Below, piece after piece: positions 23,481 to 34,928 of a stretch of 64,000 nucleotides of DNA. The stretch comes from an uncultured Nocardiaceae bacterium. GTDB taxonomy: Bacteria; Actinomycetota; Actinomycetes; Mycobacteriales; Mycobacteriaceae. Position 1 is the first letter of the stretch. The number at the start of each line of letters is the position of its first letter. The stretch is taken from assembly GCA_936936565.1 (NCBI GenBank), contig CAKZIX010000002.1, forward strand, positions 1 to 64,000, in the 5' to 3' direction. Both the position numbers and the translations under genes were made by a program. The notes beneath the pieces are model-generated. The model saw only the letters and a program-made list of their open reading frames with translations. It was not told the origin of the DNA and ran no database searches.

Positions 23481-24814
23481 CGACGACGACGGCTCGCCCG
23501 GCCGCGCAGGCCAGCCCGCGCACCCGGGTGGGCACCTGGCTGCAGCGACCCCTGGCGTCGTTCCACCTCGTCGTCACCGTCGCCACGCTGCTGACCGTGC
23601 TGGGCCTGGTGATGGTCCTGTCGGCGTCCAGCGTCGAGGCGTATGCGGCGGGCGGATCGGCGTACTCGTTGTTCCTGCAACAGCTGATGTACGCCACGCT
23701 CGGTGCGGTGCTGTTCTACGTCGCGCTGCGGGTGCCGATCCGCACCATTCGTGCGCTGTCGTTTCCGGCGTTCGCGGTGTCGATCGTGCTGCTCATGCTG
23801 GTGCTGATCCCCGGGGTCGGCGTCGAATCGTTCGGCGCACGGCGCTGGTTCCACGTCGGGCCGATTTCGATTCAGCCGTCCGAGATCGCGAAGGTCACCC
23901 TGGCCATCTGGGGCGCGCACATTCTGGCGTCGCGCCAGGCGCTGGCCCGGCCCGGCCTCAAGGACATCCTGGTGCCGTTGGTGCCGGCCGGCATGGTGGT
24001 GTGTCTGCTGGTCGTCCTGCAGCCGAACCTGTCGACGACCATCGCGCTCGGCATCATCCTGTCCGCGCTGCTCTGGTACGGCGGGGTCGCGGTGCGGCTG
24101 TTCGCCGCCGTCATCGTCGCGGGCATGATCGCGGCGTTCCTGCTCGCGATCTCGGCCGGCTACCGCTCGGACCGGTTGCGCGCGTTCTTCAACCCCGGCG
24201 AGGATCCGCAAGGCATCGGCTATCAGGCCCGCCAGGCCACCTACTCGCTGGCCGACGGCGGCCTCTTCGGGCGCGGCCTGGGCCAGAGCTACGCCAAGTG
24301 GAGCTACCTGCCGAACTCCCACAACGACTTCATCTTCGCGATCATCGGCGAGGAACTCGGCTTCCTCGGGTGCCTGGTGGTGTTCGGGCTCTTCGCGCTG
24401 TTCGTCTACACCGGCATCCGGATCGCGCTGCGCTCGGCCGACCCGTTCCTGAAACTGCTCACGGCCACGGCGACCACCTGGATCACCGCGCAGGCGCTGA
24501 TCAACATCGGCTACGTCATCGGTCTGCTGCCGGTCACCGGCCTGCAGCTGCCGCTGGTGTCGGCGGGTGGATCGTCGCTGGCCATCACGCTGATGATGTT
24601 CGGCATCGTGGCCAACGCCGCGCGGCACGAACCCGAGGCCATCGCCGCGCTGCACGCCGGGCAGGACGGCCGCGTGAGCCGGCTGCTGCGGCTGCCCAAG
24701 CCGGACCCGTATTCTCCACCCAGGCCCGTGTCGCGGCGCCGGTGGAGCGAGCCGCCCACCCCGCCGCGCGCCCGCCGCCAACCGCCGCCGAGACAGCCAC
24801 GAGGATTCCGTTGA
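23477..24814 (+). CDS. ftsW: SEDS peptidoglycan polymerase FtsW
   Basis: A 445-residue SEDS protein with about ten helices. Motifs include GVGVESFGARRWFHVGPISIQPSE, of which the WF-x-x-G-x-x-S-x-QPSE core is family-defining, then PNSHNDFIFAIIGEELGF and GLLPVTGLQLPLVSAGGSS. It polymerises glycan strands from lipid II at the septum with PbpB. The C-terminal 60 residues are basic and Pro-rich (PPRPVSRRRW), the region that binds FtsZ or PbpB in mycobacteria. ATG overlaps murD; stop overlaps the murG TTG. RodA is excluded by cluster position. Confidence 0.93.
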   Translation: MTTTTARPAAQASPRTRVGTWLQRPLASFHLVVTVATLLTVLGLVMVLSASSVEAYAAGGSAYSLFLQQLMYATLGAVLFYVALRVPIRTIRALSFPAFAVSIVLLMLVLIPGVGVESFGARRWFHVGPISIQPSEIAKVTLAIWGAHILASRQALARPGLKDILVPLVPAGMVVCLLVVLQPNLSTTIALGIILSALLWYGGVAVRLFAAVIVAGMIAAFLLAISAGYRSDRLRAFFNPGEDPQGIGYQARQATYSLADGGLFGRGLGQSYAKWSYLPNSHNDFIFAIIGEELGFLGCLVVFGLFALFVYTGIRIALRSADPFLKLLTATATTWITAQALINIGYVIGLLPVTGLQLPLVSAGGSSLAITLMMFGIVANAARHEPEAIAALHAGQDGRVSRLLRLPKPDPYSPPRPVSRRRWSEPPTPPRARRQPPPRQPRGFR

Positions 24815-25881
24815 GTATTTCTGTGATCGTTGCCGGAGGGGGTACGGCTGGTCACATCGAACCTGCGATGGCCGTTGCCGACGCCCTGCATCGGATCGAC
24901 CCGTCGATCACGATCACGGCGCTGGGCACCGAGCGCGGGCTGGAAACCAAGCTGGTTCCCGAGCGCGGGTATCCGCTGGAGTTGATCCCACCGGTGCCGC
25001 TGCCCCGCAAGCTCACCAAAGATTTGCTGAAACTGCCTGGGCGCGTGCGGGCTTCGGTCAAGCGCACCCGGCAGGTGCTCACCGACACCGACGCCGACGT
25101 GGTCGTCGGGTTCGGCGGGTACGTGGCGTTGCCGGCGTATCTGGCCGCGCGCAAGCGGGTGCCGATCGTGGTGCACGAGGCCAACGCCAAGGCCGGCCTG
25201 GCGAACAAGGTGGGCGCCCGGTTCGCGACGAAAGTGCTTGCCGCCGTGCCTGATTCGGGCCTCGATGCCCAGCTTGTCGGCATCCCGGTGCGCAGCTCGA
25301 TCACCAGCCTGGACCGGGCGGCGTTCCGTGCCGGTGCGCGAGCCCATTTCAACCTGCCCGCCGACGGGCCGGTGCTGCTGGTGTTCGGCGGGTCCCAGGG
25401 TGCGCGTTCGCTGAACAACGCCGTCGCCGGTGCCGCCAAACAGCTTGCCGCGGCCGGGATTTCGGTGCTGCATGCCTACGGTCCGAAGAACCCCGTCGAT
25501 CCCGGCCTGCCCGAGACGCACGTCGCGGTGCCCTACCTGTCGCGGATGGACCTGGCCTACTCCGCCGCGGATGCGGTGATCTGCCGGTCCGGTGCGATGA
25601 CCGTGGCCGAGGTGTCCGCCGTCGGGTTGCCGGCCTGCTACGTGCCGTTGCCGCACGGCAACGGCGAGCAGGAGCTCAACGCCCGTCCGGTGGTCGCCGC
25701 CGGGGGTGGCACAATCGTGGCGGATGCCGACCTGACGCCCGACTACGTCGTCGATCAGATCGTCCCGCTGCTACAGGATCCGCAGGCGCTGGCGGCGATG
25801 GGGCGCGCCGCGGCCGATGCCGGGCACCGGGACGCGGCCATGGTCGTTGCACGAATCGTGCTGGAGGTGGCACAGCGATGA
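24811..25881 (+). CDS. murG: Lipid II synthase (GlcNAc transferase) MurG
   Basis: A 356-residue GT-B enzyme that adds GlcNAc to lipid I at the inner membrane face. GGGTAGHIEPAMAVAD (about residues 9-24) is the first G loop, VVGFGGYVALPA the second, and FGGSQGARSLNNAV the third. Donor-site residues lie in CRSGAMTVAEVSAVGLPA and HGNGEQELNAR. The TTG start at 24811 overlaps the ftsW stop (TTGA) and gives MSISVIVAGGG; no ATG or GTG sits near. Stop overlaps murC (ATGA). Confidence 0.94.
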   Translation: MSISVIVAGGGTAGHIEPAMAVADALHRIDPSITITALGTERGLETKLVPERGYPLELIPPVPLPRKLTKDLLKLPGRVRASVKRTRQVLTDTDADVVVGFGGYVALPAYLAARKRVPIVVHEANAKAGLANKVGARFATKVLAAVPDSGLDAQLVGIPVRSSITSLDRAAFRAGARAHFNLPADGPVLLVFGGSQGARSLNNAVAGAAKQLAAAGISVLHAYGPKNPVDPGLPETHVAVPYLSRMDLAYSAADAVICRSGAMTVAEVSAVGLPACYVPLPHGNGEQELNARPVVAAGGGTIVADADLTPDYVVDQIVPLLQDPQALAAMGRAAADAGHRDAAMVVARIVLEVAQR

Positions 25882-27407
25882 GCGAACCGAACAGCGAAAC
25901 CAGCGAACTGCCCGCCGAGCTGCAACGAGTACACATGGTCGGCATCGGGGGCGCCGGCATGTCCGGGGTGGCGCGCATTCTGCTGGCACGCGGCGGCCAG
26001 GTGTCCGGCTCGGACGCCAAGGAGAGCCGCGGCGTGCTGGCGCTGCGCGCGCGGGGCGCCCAGGTGCGCATCGGGCACGACGCCAGCGCACTGGACCTGC
26101 TGCCCGGCGGGCCCACCGCCGTGGTCACCACCCACGCGGCCATTCCCAAGACCAACCCCGAACTCGTCGCCGCCCGCGAGCGCGGCGTGCCGGTGCTGTT
26201 GCGCCCGGCCGTGCTCGCCACGCTGATGCGCGGACACCGCACACTGCTGGTCTCGGGCACGCATGGCAAGACCTCGACCACGTCGATGCTCGTTGTGGCA
26301 CTTCAGCATTGCGCACTGGACCCGTCTTTCGCGGTGGGCGGCGAGCTCAACGAGGCGGGCACCAACGCCCACCACGGCACCGGCGACAGCTTCGTCGCCG
26401 AGGCCGACGAGAGCGACGGTTCGCTGCTGCAGTACGAGCCGGACGTCGTGGTGATCACCAACGTCGAGTCCGATCATCTGGACCACTTCGGCAGCACCGA
26501 GGCCTACGTTCAGGTATTCGACGACTTCGTGGCCCGGATCAAGCCCGGCGGCGTGCTCATCGCCTGCCTCGACGATCCCGGCTCGGCCGCGTTGGCCAAG
26601 CGCACCGTGGCGCGCGAGCTGCCGGTCCGCGTGGTCGGCTACGCCAGCGTCCCGTACGACACGACGCTGGCCAGCACCGCCGAGCTCGACGGCGTGCAGG
26701 TGGGGGTGTGGCTGCACGGGTTCGAGCCGCGTGACGTCGGCGGGGTCGCCCAGTTCCAGCTCGTGGGCGAGCCCAGCCCGCGGACGTTGCGCCTGTCGGT
26801 GCCGGGCCGGCACATGGCGCTCAACGCACTCGGTGCCCTGCTCGCGGCCCGCGAGACCGGCGCGGACACCGACGAGATTCTCGAGGGCCTGGCCGGATTC
26901 GGTGGCGTGCACCGGCGCTTCCAGTACACCGGCCGCGAGCACGGGGTGCGGGTGTTCGACGACTACGCACACCACCCGACGGAGGTGCGTGCGGTGCTCG
27001 GTGCCGCCGCCGAGCTCGTCGCGCAGGAGGCCAGCGGGGGAGCGCGCTCGCGCCGGGGCCATGTGATCGTCGTCTTCCAGCCGCATTTGTACACGCGCAC
27101 ACAGGCTTTCGCCGACGAGTTCGCCGCGGCCCTGTCGCTGGCCGACGAGGTGGTGGTGCTCGATGTGTACGGCGCGCGGGAGAAGCCGATCCCCGGGGTC
27201 AGCGGCGCGGTGGTCGCGCAGTCGGTGACCAAGCCCGTGCACTATCAGCCCGACATGTCGCAGGTGGCGCGTCAGGTCGCCACGCTCACGCAGCCGGGCG
27301 ACGTCGTCATCACCATGGGCGCGGGCGATGTGACCATGCTCGGCAGCCAGATTCTGGATGCCCTGCGGTCGCGCCCGCACCACGGTCGGCCCCGGGGTGC
27401 CGTGTGA
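25878..27407 (+). CDS. murC: UDP-MurNAc:L-alanine ligase MurC
   Basis: A 509-residue Mur ligase catalysing the first amino-acid addition to UDP-MurNAc. HMVGIGGAGMSGVARILL forms the N-terminal nucleotide-binding loop. VSGTHGKTSTTSML (about residues 124-137) is the ATP loop, ADESDGSLL and NVESDHLDHFGS follow, and DDYAHHPTEVRAVL is the MurC C-terminal signature. ATG overlaps the murG stop. A 36-nt gap separates it from ftsQ, spanned by a 15-codon frame that starts on the murC stop. Confidence 0.94.
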   Translation: MSEPNSETSELPAELQRVHMVGIGGAGMSGVARILLARGGQVSGSDAKESRGVLALRARGAQVRIGHDASALDLLPGGPTAVVTTHAAIPKTNPELVAARERGVPVLLRPAVLATLMRGHRTLLVSGTHGKTSTTSMLVVALQHCALDPSFAVGGELNEAGTNAHHGTGDSFVAEADESDGSLLQYEPDVVVITNVESDHLDHFGSTEAYVQVFDDFVARIKPGGVLIACLDDPGSAALAKRTVARELPVRVVGYASVPYDTTLASTAELDGVQVGVWLHGFEPRDVGGVAQFQLVGEPSPRTLRLSVPGRHMALNALGALLAARETGADTDEILEGLAGFGGVHRRFQYTGREHGVRVFDDYAHHPTEVRAVLGAAAELVAQEASGGARSRRGHVIVVFQPHLYTRTQAFADEFAAALSLADEVVVLDVYGAREKPIPGVSGAVVAQSVTKPVHYQPDMSQVARQVATLTQPGDVVITMGAGDVTMLGSQILDALRSRPHHGRPRGAV

Positions 27408-27443
27408 GCGCGCGAACCGCCGACGCGGTACGGAAGCGAATCG

Positions 27444-28208
27444 TTGGCTGAGCGGCTGGGCCCGCTCGCGGGGCGCACCCGTGCCCGGCGAGCGCGGATG
27501 CAGGCCGCCCTCACGGGCGAGAAGCCGGAGCTTTCGCGGGGCGGCTGGCCGCGACGCTGGGTGCTGATCGGCGCCGGCGCGGCGCTCGCGCTGGTCCTGC
27601 TCGTCGGGATCGTCTGGTTTTCGCCGTTGCTGGCCGCACGCACCATCGAGGTACGTGGGCAGGCGGCAGTTCCCGAGGAGCAGATTCGCAACTTCGCGCG
27701 CGTCCCGAAGGGCCAACCGCTGCTGCGGGTGGACACCGACGCCGCCGCCCGGCGGGTGGCGGCACTGCCGCGGGTGGCCAAGGCGCGGGTGCAGCGGGTC
27801 TATCCCTCGACCGTGCGGATCACCGTCACCGAGCGGGTCGCCGCCGTGTTCTTCGACACTGCCGACGGGCCGCATCTGATGGATGCCGACGGCGTGGAAT
27901 TCGCGATCGAGCCCGCCCCGCCCGGGGTGCCGCGGCTGCAGGTGGATACGCCGGGCCGCGACGACCCGGCCACCAAGGCGGTGCTCGAGGTGCTGCGCGC
28001 CCTGCCGCCGCAGTTGCGGGGGCAGCTGAAAGAGGCTGCCGCGAAGTCGATTTCCGATATCCGGCTGACACTGGCCGACGACCGCGTGGTGTTGTGGGGA
28101 AGCCGCGAGCACACCGACCGCAAGGCGAGTGTCGCAGTGCCGTTGCTCACGCAGCCCGGCAAGGTGTACGACGTGTCCAGCCCGGATCTTCCGGTGGTCA
28201 AACAGTAG
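27444..28208 (+). CDS. ftsQ: Division protein FtsQ
   Basis: A 254-residue bitopic protein. It has a basic cytoplasmic N-terminus, one membrane helix (VLIGAGAALALVLLVGIVWF, about residues 39-58), then a POTRA domain beginning ARTIEVRGQAAVPEEQIR and the FtsQ domain with RVYPSTVRITVTERVAAVFF. It scaffolds FtsL/FtsB at the septum. In frame with the murC stop, TTG 27444 is the first available start and has GGAAGCGAA before it; ATG 27498 would remove 18 residues but keep the helix. FtsQ is normally followed by ftsZ; here ppc and two more genes come first. Confidence 0.88.
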   Translation: MAERLGPLAGRTRARRARMQAALTGEKPELSRGGWPRRWVLIGAGAALALVLLVGIVWFSPLLAARTIEVRGQAAVPEEQIRNFARVPKGQPLLRVDTDAAARRVAALPRVAKARVQRVYPSTVRITVTERVAAVFFDTADGPHLMDADGVEFAIEPAPPGVPRLQVDTPGRDDPATKAVLEVLRALPPQLRGQLKEAAAKSISDIRLTLADDRVVLWGSREHTDRKASVAVPLLTQPGKVYDVSSPDLPVVKQ

Positions 28209-28228
28209 CCGGCGCGCATACTGGGCCG

Positions 28229-30928
<2,700 letters not shown>

Positions 30929-30972
30929 CTGCACGCCGTGCTCGTGTCGGTGCCCGTCGCTAGCCTCGGGTC

Positions 30973-31398
30973 ATGGCCCTGTCGAAGCAAGAACGCGAGC
31001 AGTTTCTGGCCGAACCGCACATCGCGGCGCTGTCGGTGGTGGAGTCGGCCGAGCGCGCGCCGCTGTCCGTGCCGATCTGGTACCAGTACGCCCCCGGCGG
31101 CGAACTGTGGATCTACACGCCGCCGAGTTCCCGCAAGGCGCGGGCGATTCGGGCGGCGGGCCGGTTCAGCCTGTTGGTCGAGCGCACCAGTCCCAGCCTG
31201 CGGTACGTCTCGGTGGAAGGCCCGGTCACCAGAACCGTGCCGGGTAGCCGGGAGCTGTCCACGGAGCTGGCGGCAAGGTACCTCCCGCCGGACAAGGTGG
31301 CGGGCTACGTCGAGTTCGAGCAGCGCGAGATCGGCGAGCAAGTCGCGATCTACCTGCGTCCGCAGCGTTGGCTGTCGGCCGATCTCGGGTCGTTCTGA
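30973..31398 (+). CDS. PPOX-family FMN/F420-binding protein
   Basis: A 141-residue protein of the pyridoxamine 5'-phosphate oxidase-like split-barrel fold. It starts MALSKQEREQFLAEPHIAAL, followed by VPIWYQYAPGGELWIYTPPSSRKAR, in which the W/Y-Y-x-x-x-G-x-L-W-x-x-T pattern and basic turn fit flavin or F420 phosphate binding. True PdxH function is unlikely at this length. Many actinobacterial members use F420H2. TAGCCT (30961-30966) ends 6 nt before the ATG, predicting a leaderless message. It lies in the extra segment between ftsQ and ftsZ. Confidence 0.72.
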   Translation: MALSKQEREQFLAEPHIAALSVVESAERAPLSVPIWYQYAPGGELWIYTPPSSRKARAIRAAGRFSLLVERTSPSLRYVSVEGPVTRTVPGSRELSTELAARYLPPDKVAGYVEFEQREIGEQVAIYLRPQRWLSADLGSF

Positions 31399-31490
31399 GC
31401 CGGTGCCGTACCAGCCGCGACGCGGATGGCAGTTTTGGTGGCATGCGGGCGGCGCCGGCGGCGACTAGCGTTCGAGCCCGACTATCGGGG

Positions 31491-31952
31491 GTGATTCCGA
31501 CGCTGGCGACCACCCGCTTGGCATTCGGCATGGTGAGCCTGGCCGTCACTGCCGTCTGCGTCTATGTGGTGGTCCGCCGGTATCCGGACTTCCCGGTGCC
31601 GCCGTGGCTGGCGGCGATCGGCGTGCCCGTGCTGCTGGTCGCGCTCTACGGCGTGACCGCGACGTACGAGCGTCGCGAAGACAAGAAGATGGCAGACATG
31701 GCGCATGCGCTGCTGGACGCAGGTGAGTTCAACCGCGCCACCGTCTACATCGACTACATGATCGACGCGTGCGCGAAGCTGGAGGGGCACAACGGCCCGA
31801 CGGTCGAGTACTGGCGTGGGCGCAGGACATTCGCGCGGCACGAGATGGCCAGCAAGCAGATGGAGCCGTGGCACCGCCTCGTCGACGGCCTGTCGTCGCA
31901 AATCGACGACATCGTGCAGAAGCGGGGCGAGCGCGGCAGTCCGCCGAAGTGA
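31491..31952 (+). CDS. Membrane-anchored protein of unknown function
   Basis: A 153-residue protein with two N-terminal membrane helices (about residues 9-28 and 40-56), then a charged helical cytoplasmic part with ERREDKKMADMAHALLDAGE and IDYMIDACAKLEGHNGPTVE. I do not recognise the family. GTG 31491 is chosen since a TANNNT element (TAGCGT, 31466-31471) lies just before it; ATG 31443 would add 16 residues ahead of the first helix. It is the last gene before ftsZ, 173 nt upstream, and in the same direction, so it may belong to the extra ppc-containing segment. Confidence 0.6.
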   Translation: MIPTLATTRLAFGMVSLAVTAVCVYVVVRRYPDFPVPPWLAAIGVPVLLVALYGVTATYERREDKKMADMAHALLDAGEFNRATVYIDYMIDACAKLEGHNGPTVEYWRGRRTFARHEMASKQMEPWHRLVDGLSSQIDDIVQKRGERGSPPK

Positions 31953-32031
31953 CGCAAAAGATTTCGCGACACCCCGGCGCGCCTAACGCCCATCCTTCGG
32001 TGCGACCCATACGTTTCTTGCATCCAAGTAC

Positions 32032-32068
32032 TTGACATAACACTAACCCTGTGGTTGAGGTTTAGAGT
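32032..32068 (+). promoter_or_regulatory. ftsZ promoter candidates
   Basis: The 173-nt gap before ftsZ has TTGACA at 32032-32037 and TAGAGT at 32063-32068. Their spacing of 25 bp is too long for one promoter, so they probably belong to two overlapping promoters; TAGAGT would give a leader of about 50 nt. The stretch CTTGACATAACACTAA is AT-rich compared with the surrounding DNA. Confidence 0.45.
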
Positions 32069-32125
32069 TTGCGAAGCGCTTGGGCGAGAACACCGAAGCT
32101 TGCGACCGAAGGAAGGCGAGAGCCC

Positions 32126-33295
32126 ATGACGCCCCCGCACAACTACCTCGCCGTGATCAAGGTCGTCGGTATCGGCGGCGGCGGAGTCAACGCGGTCAAC
32201 CGCATGATCGAGCAAGGACTCAAAGGCGTTGAGTTCATTGCCATCAACACCGACGCACAGGCGCTGCTGATGAGCGACGCCGACGTCAAACTCGACGTCG
32301 GCCGCGAACTCACGCGCGGCCTCGGCGCCGGCGCCGACCCCGAGGTCGGGCGCAAGGCCGCCGAAGACCACAAGGACGAAATCGAAGAGGTGCTCAAGGG
32401 CGCCGACATGGTGTTCGTCACCGCCGGCGAGGGCGGCGGTACCGGCACCGGCGGTGCACCGGTCGTCGCGAACATCGCGCGCAAGCTCGGCGCGCTCACC
32501 ATCGGCGTCGTCACCCGCCCGTTCAGTTTCGAGGGCAAGCGCCGCAGCAACCAGGCCGAGAACGGCATCAACTCGCTGCGCGAATCCTGCGACACGCTGA
32601 TCGTCATTCCCAACGACCGGCTCCTGCAGCTCGGCGACGCCGCGGTGAGCCTGATGGACGCCTTCCGTTCCGCCGACGAGGTGCTGCTCAACGGTGTCCA
32701 GGGCATCACCGACCTGATCACCACGCCGGGCCTGATCAACGTCGACTTCGCCGACGTCAAGAGCGTGATGTCCGGGGCGGGCAGCGCCCTGATGGGCATC
32801 GGCTCCGCGCGCGGCGACGGCAGATCGGTGAAAGCCGCTACGGCAGCGATCAATTCGCCGCTGCTGGAGGCGTCGATGGAAGGCGCGCACGGGGTGCTGC
32901 TCTCCATCGCCGGCGGCTCCGATCTGGGCCTGTTCGAAATCAACGAGGCCGCCTCGCTGGTGCAGGAGGCCGCGCACATCGAAGCCAACATCATCTTCGG
33001 CACCGTGATCGACGACAGCCTCGGCGACGAGGTGCGGGTCACCGTGATCGCGGCCGGATTCGACAGCGGCACACCGACGCGGCGCCCGATCGAATCGAGC
33101 ACCGCAGGCCGCGGCACGTTCAACGCCGGCCGTGCCGGACAGGTCGGCCAGGCGAGCAGTGCGCCGGCGCCGACCGGTGAGCCGGTCTCGGTGCACGGCC
33201 CGGCCCGCGGCAACAACGGCCGGGACAACCAGCCCGCGCCGGCTCTGGACGAGTTCGACGACGATGTCGACGTGCCGTCGTTCATGCGCCGATAA
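32126..33295 (+). CDS. ftsZ: Cell division GTPase FtsZ
   Basis: A 389-residue tubulin homologue that polymerises into the Z ring. The GTP-binding G-box AGEGGGTGTGGAP lies near residue 100, with GIGGGGVNAVNRMIEQGL before it. The T7 synergy loop is NVDFADVKSVM. After about residue 315 comes a Gly/Ala/Pro-rich linker, then the conserved C-terminal peptide DVDVPSFMRR that binds SepF, FtsW and other partners. ATG at 32126 has GGAAGGCGAG upstream. It has its own promoter region rather than direct coupling to ftsQ. A large hairpin follows 23 nt after the stop. Confidence 0.96.
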   Translation: MTPPHNYLAVIKVVGIGGGGVNAVNRMIEQGLKGVEFIAINTDAQALLMSDADVKLDVGRELTRGLGAGADPEVGRKAAEDHKDEIEEVLKGADMVFVTAGEGGGTGTGGAPVVANIARKLGALTIGVVTRPFSFEGKRRSNQAENGINSLRESCDTLIVIPNDRLLQLGDAAVSLMDAFRSADEVLLNGVQGITDLITTPGLINVDFADVKSVMSGAGSALMGIGSARGDGRSVKAATAAINSPLLEASMEGAHGVLLSIAGGSDLGLFEINEAASLVQEAAHIEANIIFGTVIDDSLGDEVRVTVIAAGFDSGTPTRRPIESSTAGRGTFNAGRAGQVGQASSAPAPTGEPVSVHGPARGNNGRDNQPAPALDEFDDDVDVPSFMRR

Positions 33296-33318
33296 CTCGG
33301 CTCGCCGCCGTTCCCGCC

Positions 33319-33386
33319 GCACCCCGCCACGCCAGCCGCACCGCACACGGTCGGCGCGTCGGGGTGCGGTTGGCGTGGTGGGGTGC
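33319..33386. terminator. Large hairpin after ftsZ
   Basis: Two 23-nt arms, 33319-33341 and 33364-33386, are complementary at 21 of 23 positions with a 22-nt loop. It starts 23 nt downstream of the ftsZ stop and ends 84 nt before pgeF. No U tract follows, so it is a non-canonical terminator, an mRNA-stabilising structure or a palindromic repeat. Confidence 0.55.
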
Positions 33387-33470
33387 AGCGAGTCGCAACT
33401 GTCGCCCGCTGCGCCCAGCGCCCGGACGAGCCATGCGGCCGGTGTCCATCGCTGCGGTAGGTTGGCGCGA

Positions 33471-34178
33471 GTGACCTATCGAGTGCGCAGAGTCGTGACC
33501 GGACGTCAGGGCGGGGTGTCCAAGCCGCCTTACGACACGTTCAACCTCGGCGATCACGTCGGTGACGACCCGGAGGCTGTGCGCGCCAACCGTTCTCGGC
33601 TCGCCACGAGCGTCGGCGCGCCGCTGGTGTTCATGGAGCAAATTCATGGACGCAATGTCGAGGTGATCGACGGACCGCGCACCGAACCGGTCCCGGCCAC
33701 CGACGCGCTGGTCACCGCGGTGCCCGGTCTGGCGCTCGTCACGCTGTCCGCCGATTGCGTGCCGGTGCTGTTGTCCGACGACGAAGCCGGGGTGATCGCC
33801 GCCGTGCACGCCGGGCGGATCGGTGCCCGCATCGGCATCGTGCCGCGCGTGCTCGAAGTCATGGTCGGGTTGGGCGCCGAGGTGGCGCGCATCGGCGCGT
33901 TCCTGGGGCCGGCGGCCAGCGGACGGCAGTACGAAGTGCCTGCCGACATGCGCGCCGACGTCGAGCGCCACCTGCCCGGGAGCGCCACCACCACCGCGAA
34001 CGGCACACCGGGGCTCGATCTTCGGGCAGGTCTGCGGCAGCAACTGCGCACCCACGGGGTGGGGGGAGTGGCCGAGGACCCGCGCTGCACCATCGAGGAC
34101 GCCACGCTGTTCAGCCATCGACGTGGCGCACCCACCGGCCGCCTGGCCGGGGTGATCTGGATGCAGACGGAGCAATGA
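33471..34178 (+). CDS. pgeF: PgeF/YfiH family multicopper-type nucleoside phosphorylase
   Basis: A 235-residue member of the former laccase-domain family. Members act as purine nucleoside phosphorylase/adenosine deaminase and as peptidoglycan-editing factors that remove mis-built UDP-MurNAc-L-Ser. Metal ligands are visible in FMEQIHGRNV (His), TLSADCVPVLL (Cys) and AAVHAGRIGAR (His). The usual HAGWRG motif is HAGRIG here, lacking the Trp. The GTG start at 33471 lies 7 nt after TAGGTT (33458-33463), predicting a leaderless start. The stop overlaps the next gene. The position after ftsZ matches Rv2149c. Confidence 0.85.
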   Translation: MTYRVRRVVTGRQGGVSKPPYDTFNLGDHVGDDPEAVRANRSRLATSVGAPLVFMEQIHGRNVEVIDGPRTEPVPATDALVTAVPGLALVTLSADCVPVLLSDDEAGVIAAVHAGRIGARIGIVPRVLEVMVGLGAEVARIGAFLGPAASGRQYEVPADMRADVERHLPGSATTTANGTPGLDLRAGLRQQLRTHGVGGVAEDPRCTIEDATLFSHRRGAPTGRLAGVIWMQTEQ

Positions 34179-34873
34179 CCGAGCGCGCCACCGAGTTGGC
34201 GGCCAACCTGGCGCAACTGCGCGCCCGGATCGCGGCCGCGTGTGCGGCCGCCGGACGTGATCCCGATGCGGTCGCGCTGTTGCCGGTGACGAAGTACTTT
34301 CCCGCCTCCGACGTGGAGATTCTGTACGAACTCGGCTGTCGAGAATTTGCGGAATCGCGCGAACAGGAAGCGGCGCCGAAAATCGCTGCGGTCGGGCACT
34401 CCGACATCCGTTGGCATTTCATCGGTCGTTTGCAACGCAACAAAGCGAAGGCCGTCGCCAAGTGGGCTGCCGAAATTCATTCCGTCGACAGCGAGCGCCT
34501 GGTGCGCACCCTTGCCGATCCCGCCCGCGCGGTGCCCGTCGACGTGCTGGTACAGGTCGGTCTCGACACCGATCCGGGACGTGGTGGCATTGCGCCACAA
34601 GAGCTTTCGGCGTTGGCCGATGCGGTGGCGGAGGCTCCGGGGCTGGTCCTGCGCGGCCTGATGGCGGTGCCCCCACGCGATGTCGACCCCGCGGTGGCGT
34701 TTGCGCAGTTGGCGCAGTTGCACGCCGACCTGCGGCGCGCGCATCCGGCCGCGACGAAATTGTCGGCGGGCATGAGTGGTGATCTGGAACAAGCCGTGCA
34801 ATTCGGCTCGACGTGCGTGCGTGTCGGTACCGCATTGTTGGGTGCGCGCCCGATAATCTCGCAACAGCACTAA
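34175..34873 (+). CDS. PLP homeostasis protein (YggS/PLPBP family)
   Basis: A 232-residue TIM-barrel PLP-binding protein. The PLP lysine lies in ALLPVTKYFPASDVEILYELG (about residues 36-56), followed by EFAESREQEAAPKI and WHFIGRLQRNKAK, both family signatures; GMSGDLEQAVQFGSTCVRVG closes the phosphate site. It has no known catalytic activity and buffers pyridoxal phosphate and amino-acid metabolism. The ATG overlaps the pgeF stop. Same order as Rv2148c. Confidence 0.88.
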   Translation: MTERATELAANLAQLRARIAAACAAAGRDPDAVALLPVTKYFPASDVEILYELGCREFAESREQEAAPKIAAVGHSDIRWHFIGRLQRNKAKAVAKWAAEIHSVDSERLVRTLADPARAVPVDVLVQVGLDTDPGRGGIAPQELSALADAVAEAPGLVLRGLMAVPPRDVDPAVAFAQLAQLHADLRRAHPAATKLSAGMSGDLEQAVQFGSTCVRVGTALLGARPIISQQH

Positions 34874-34928
34874 ATCTCACAAGTCACAGCAGCCACACCT
34901 GTTGCCGTGCCGAGGAAGGTTCAGAACC

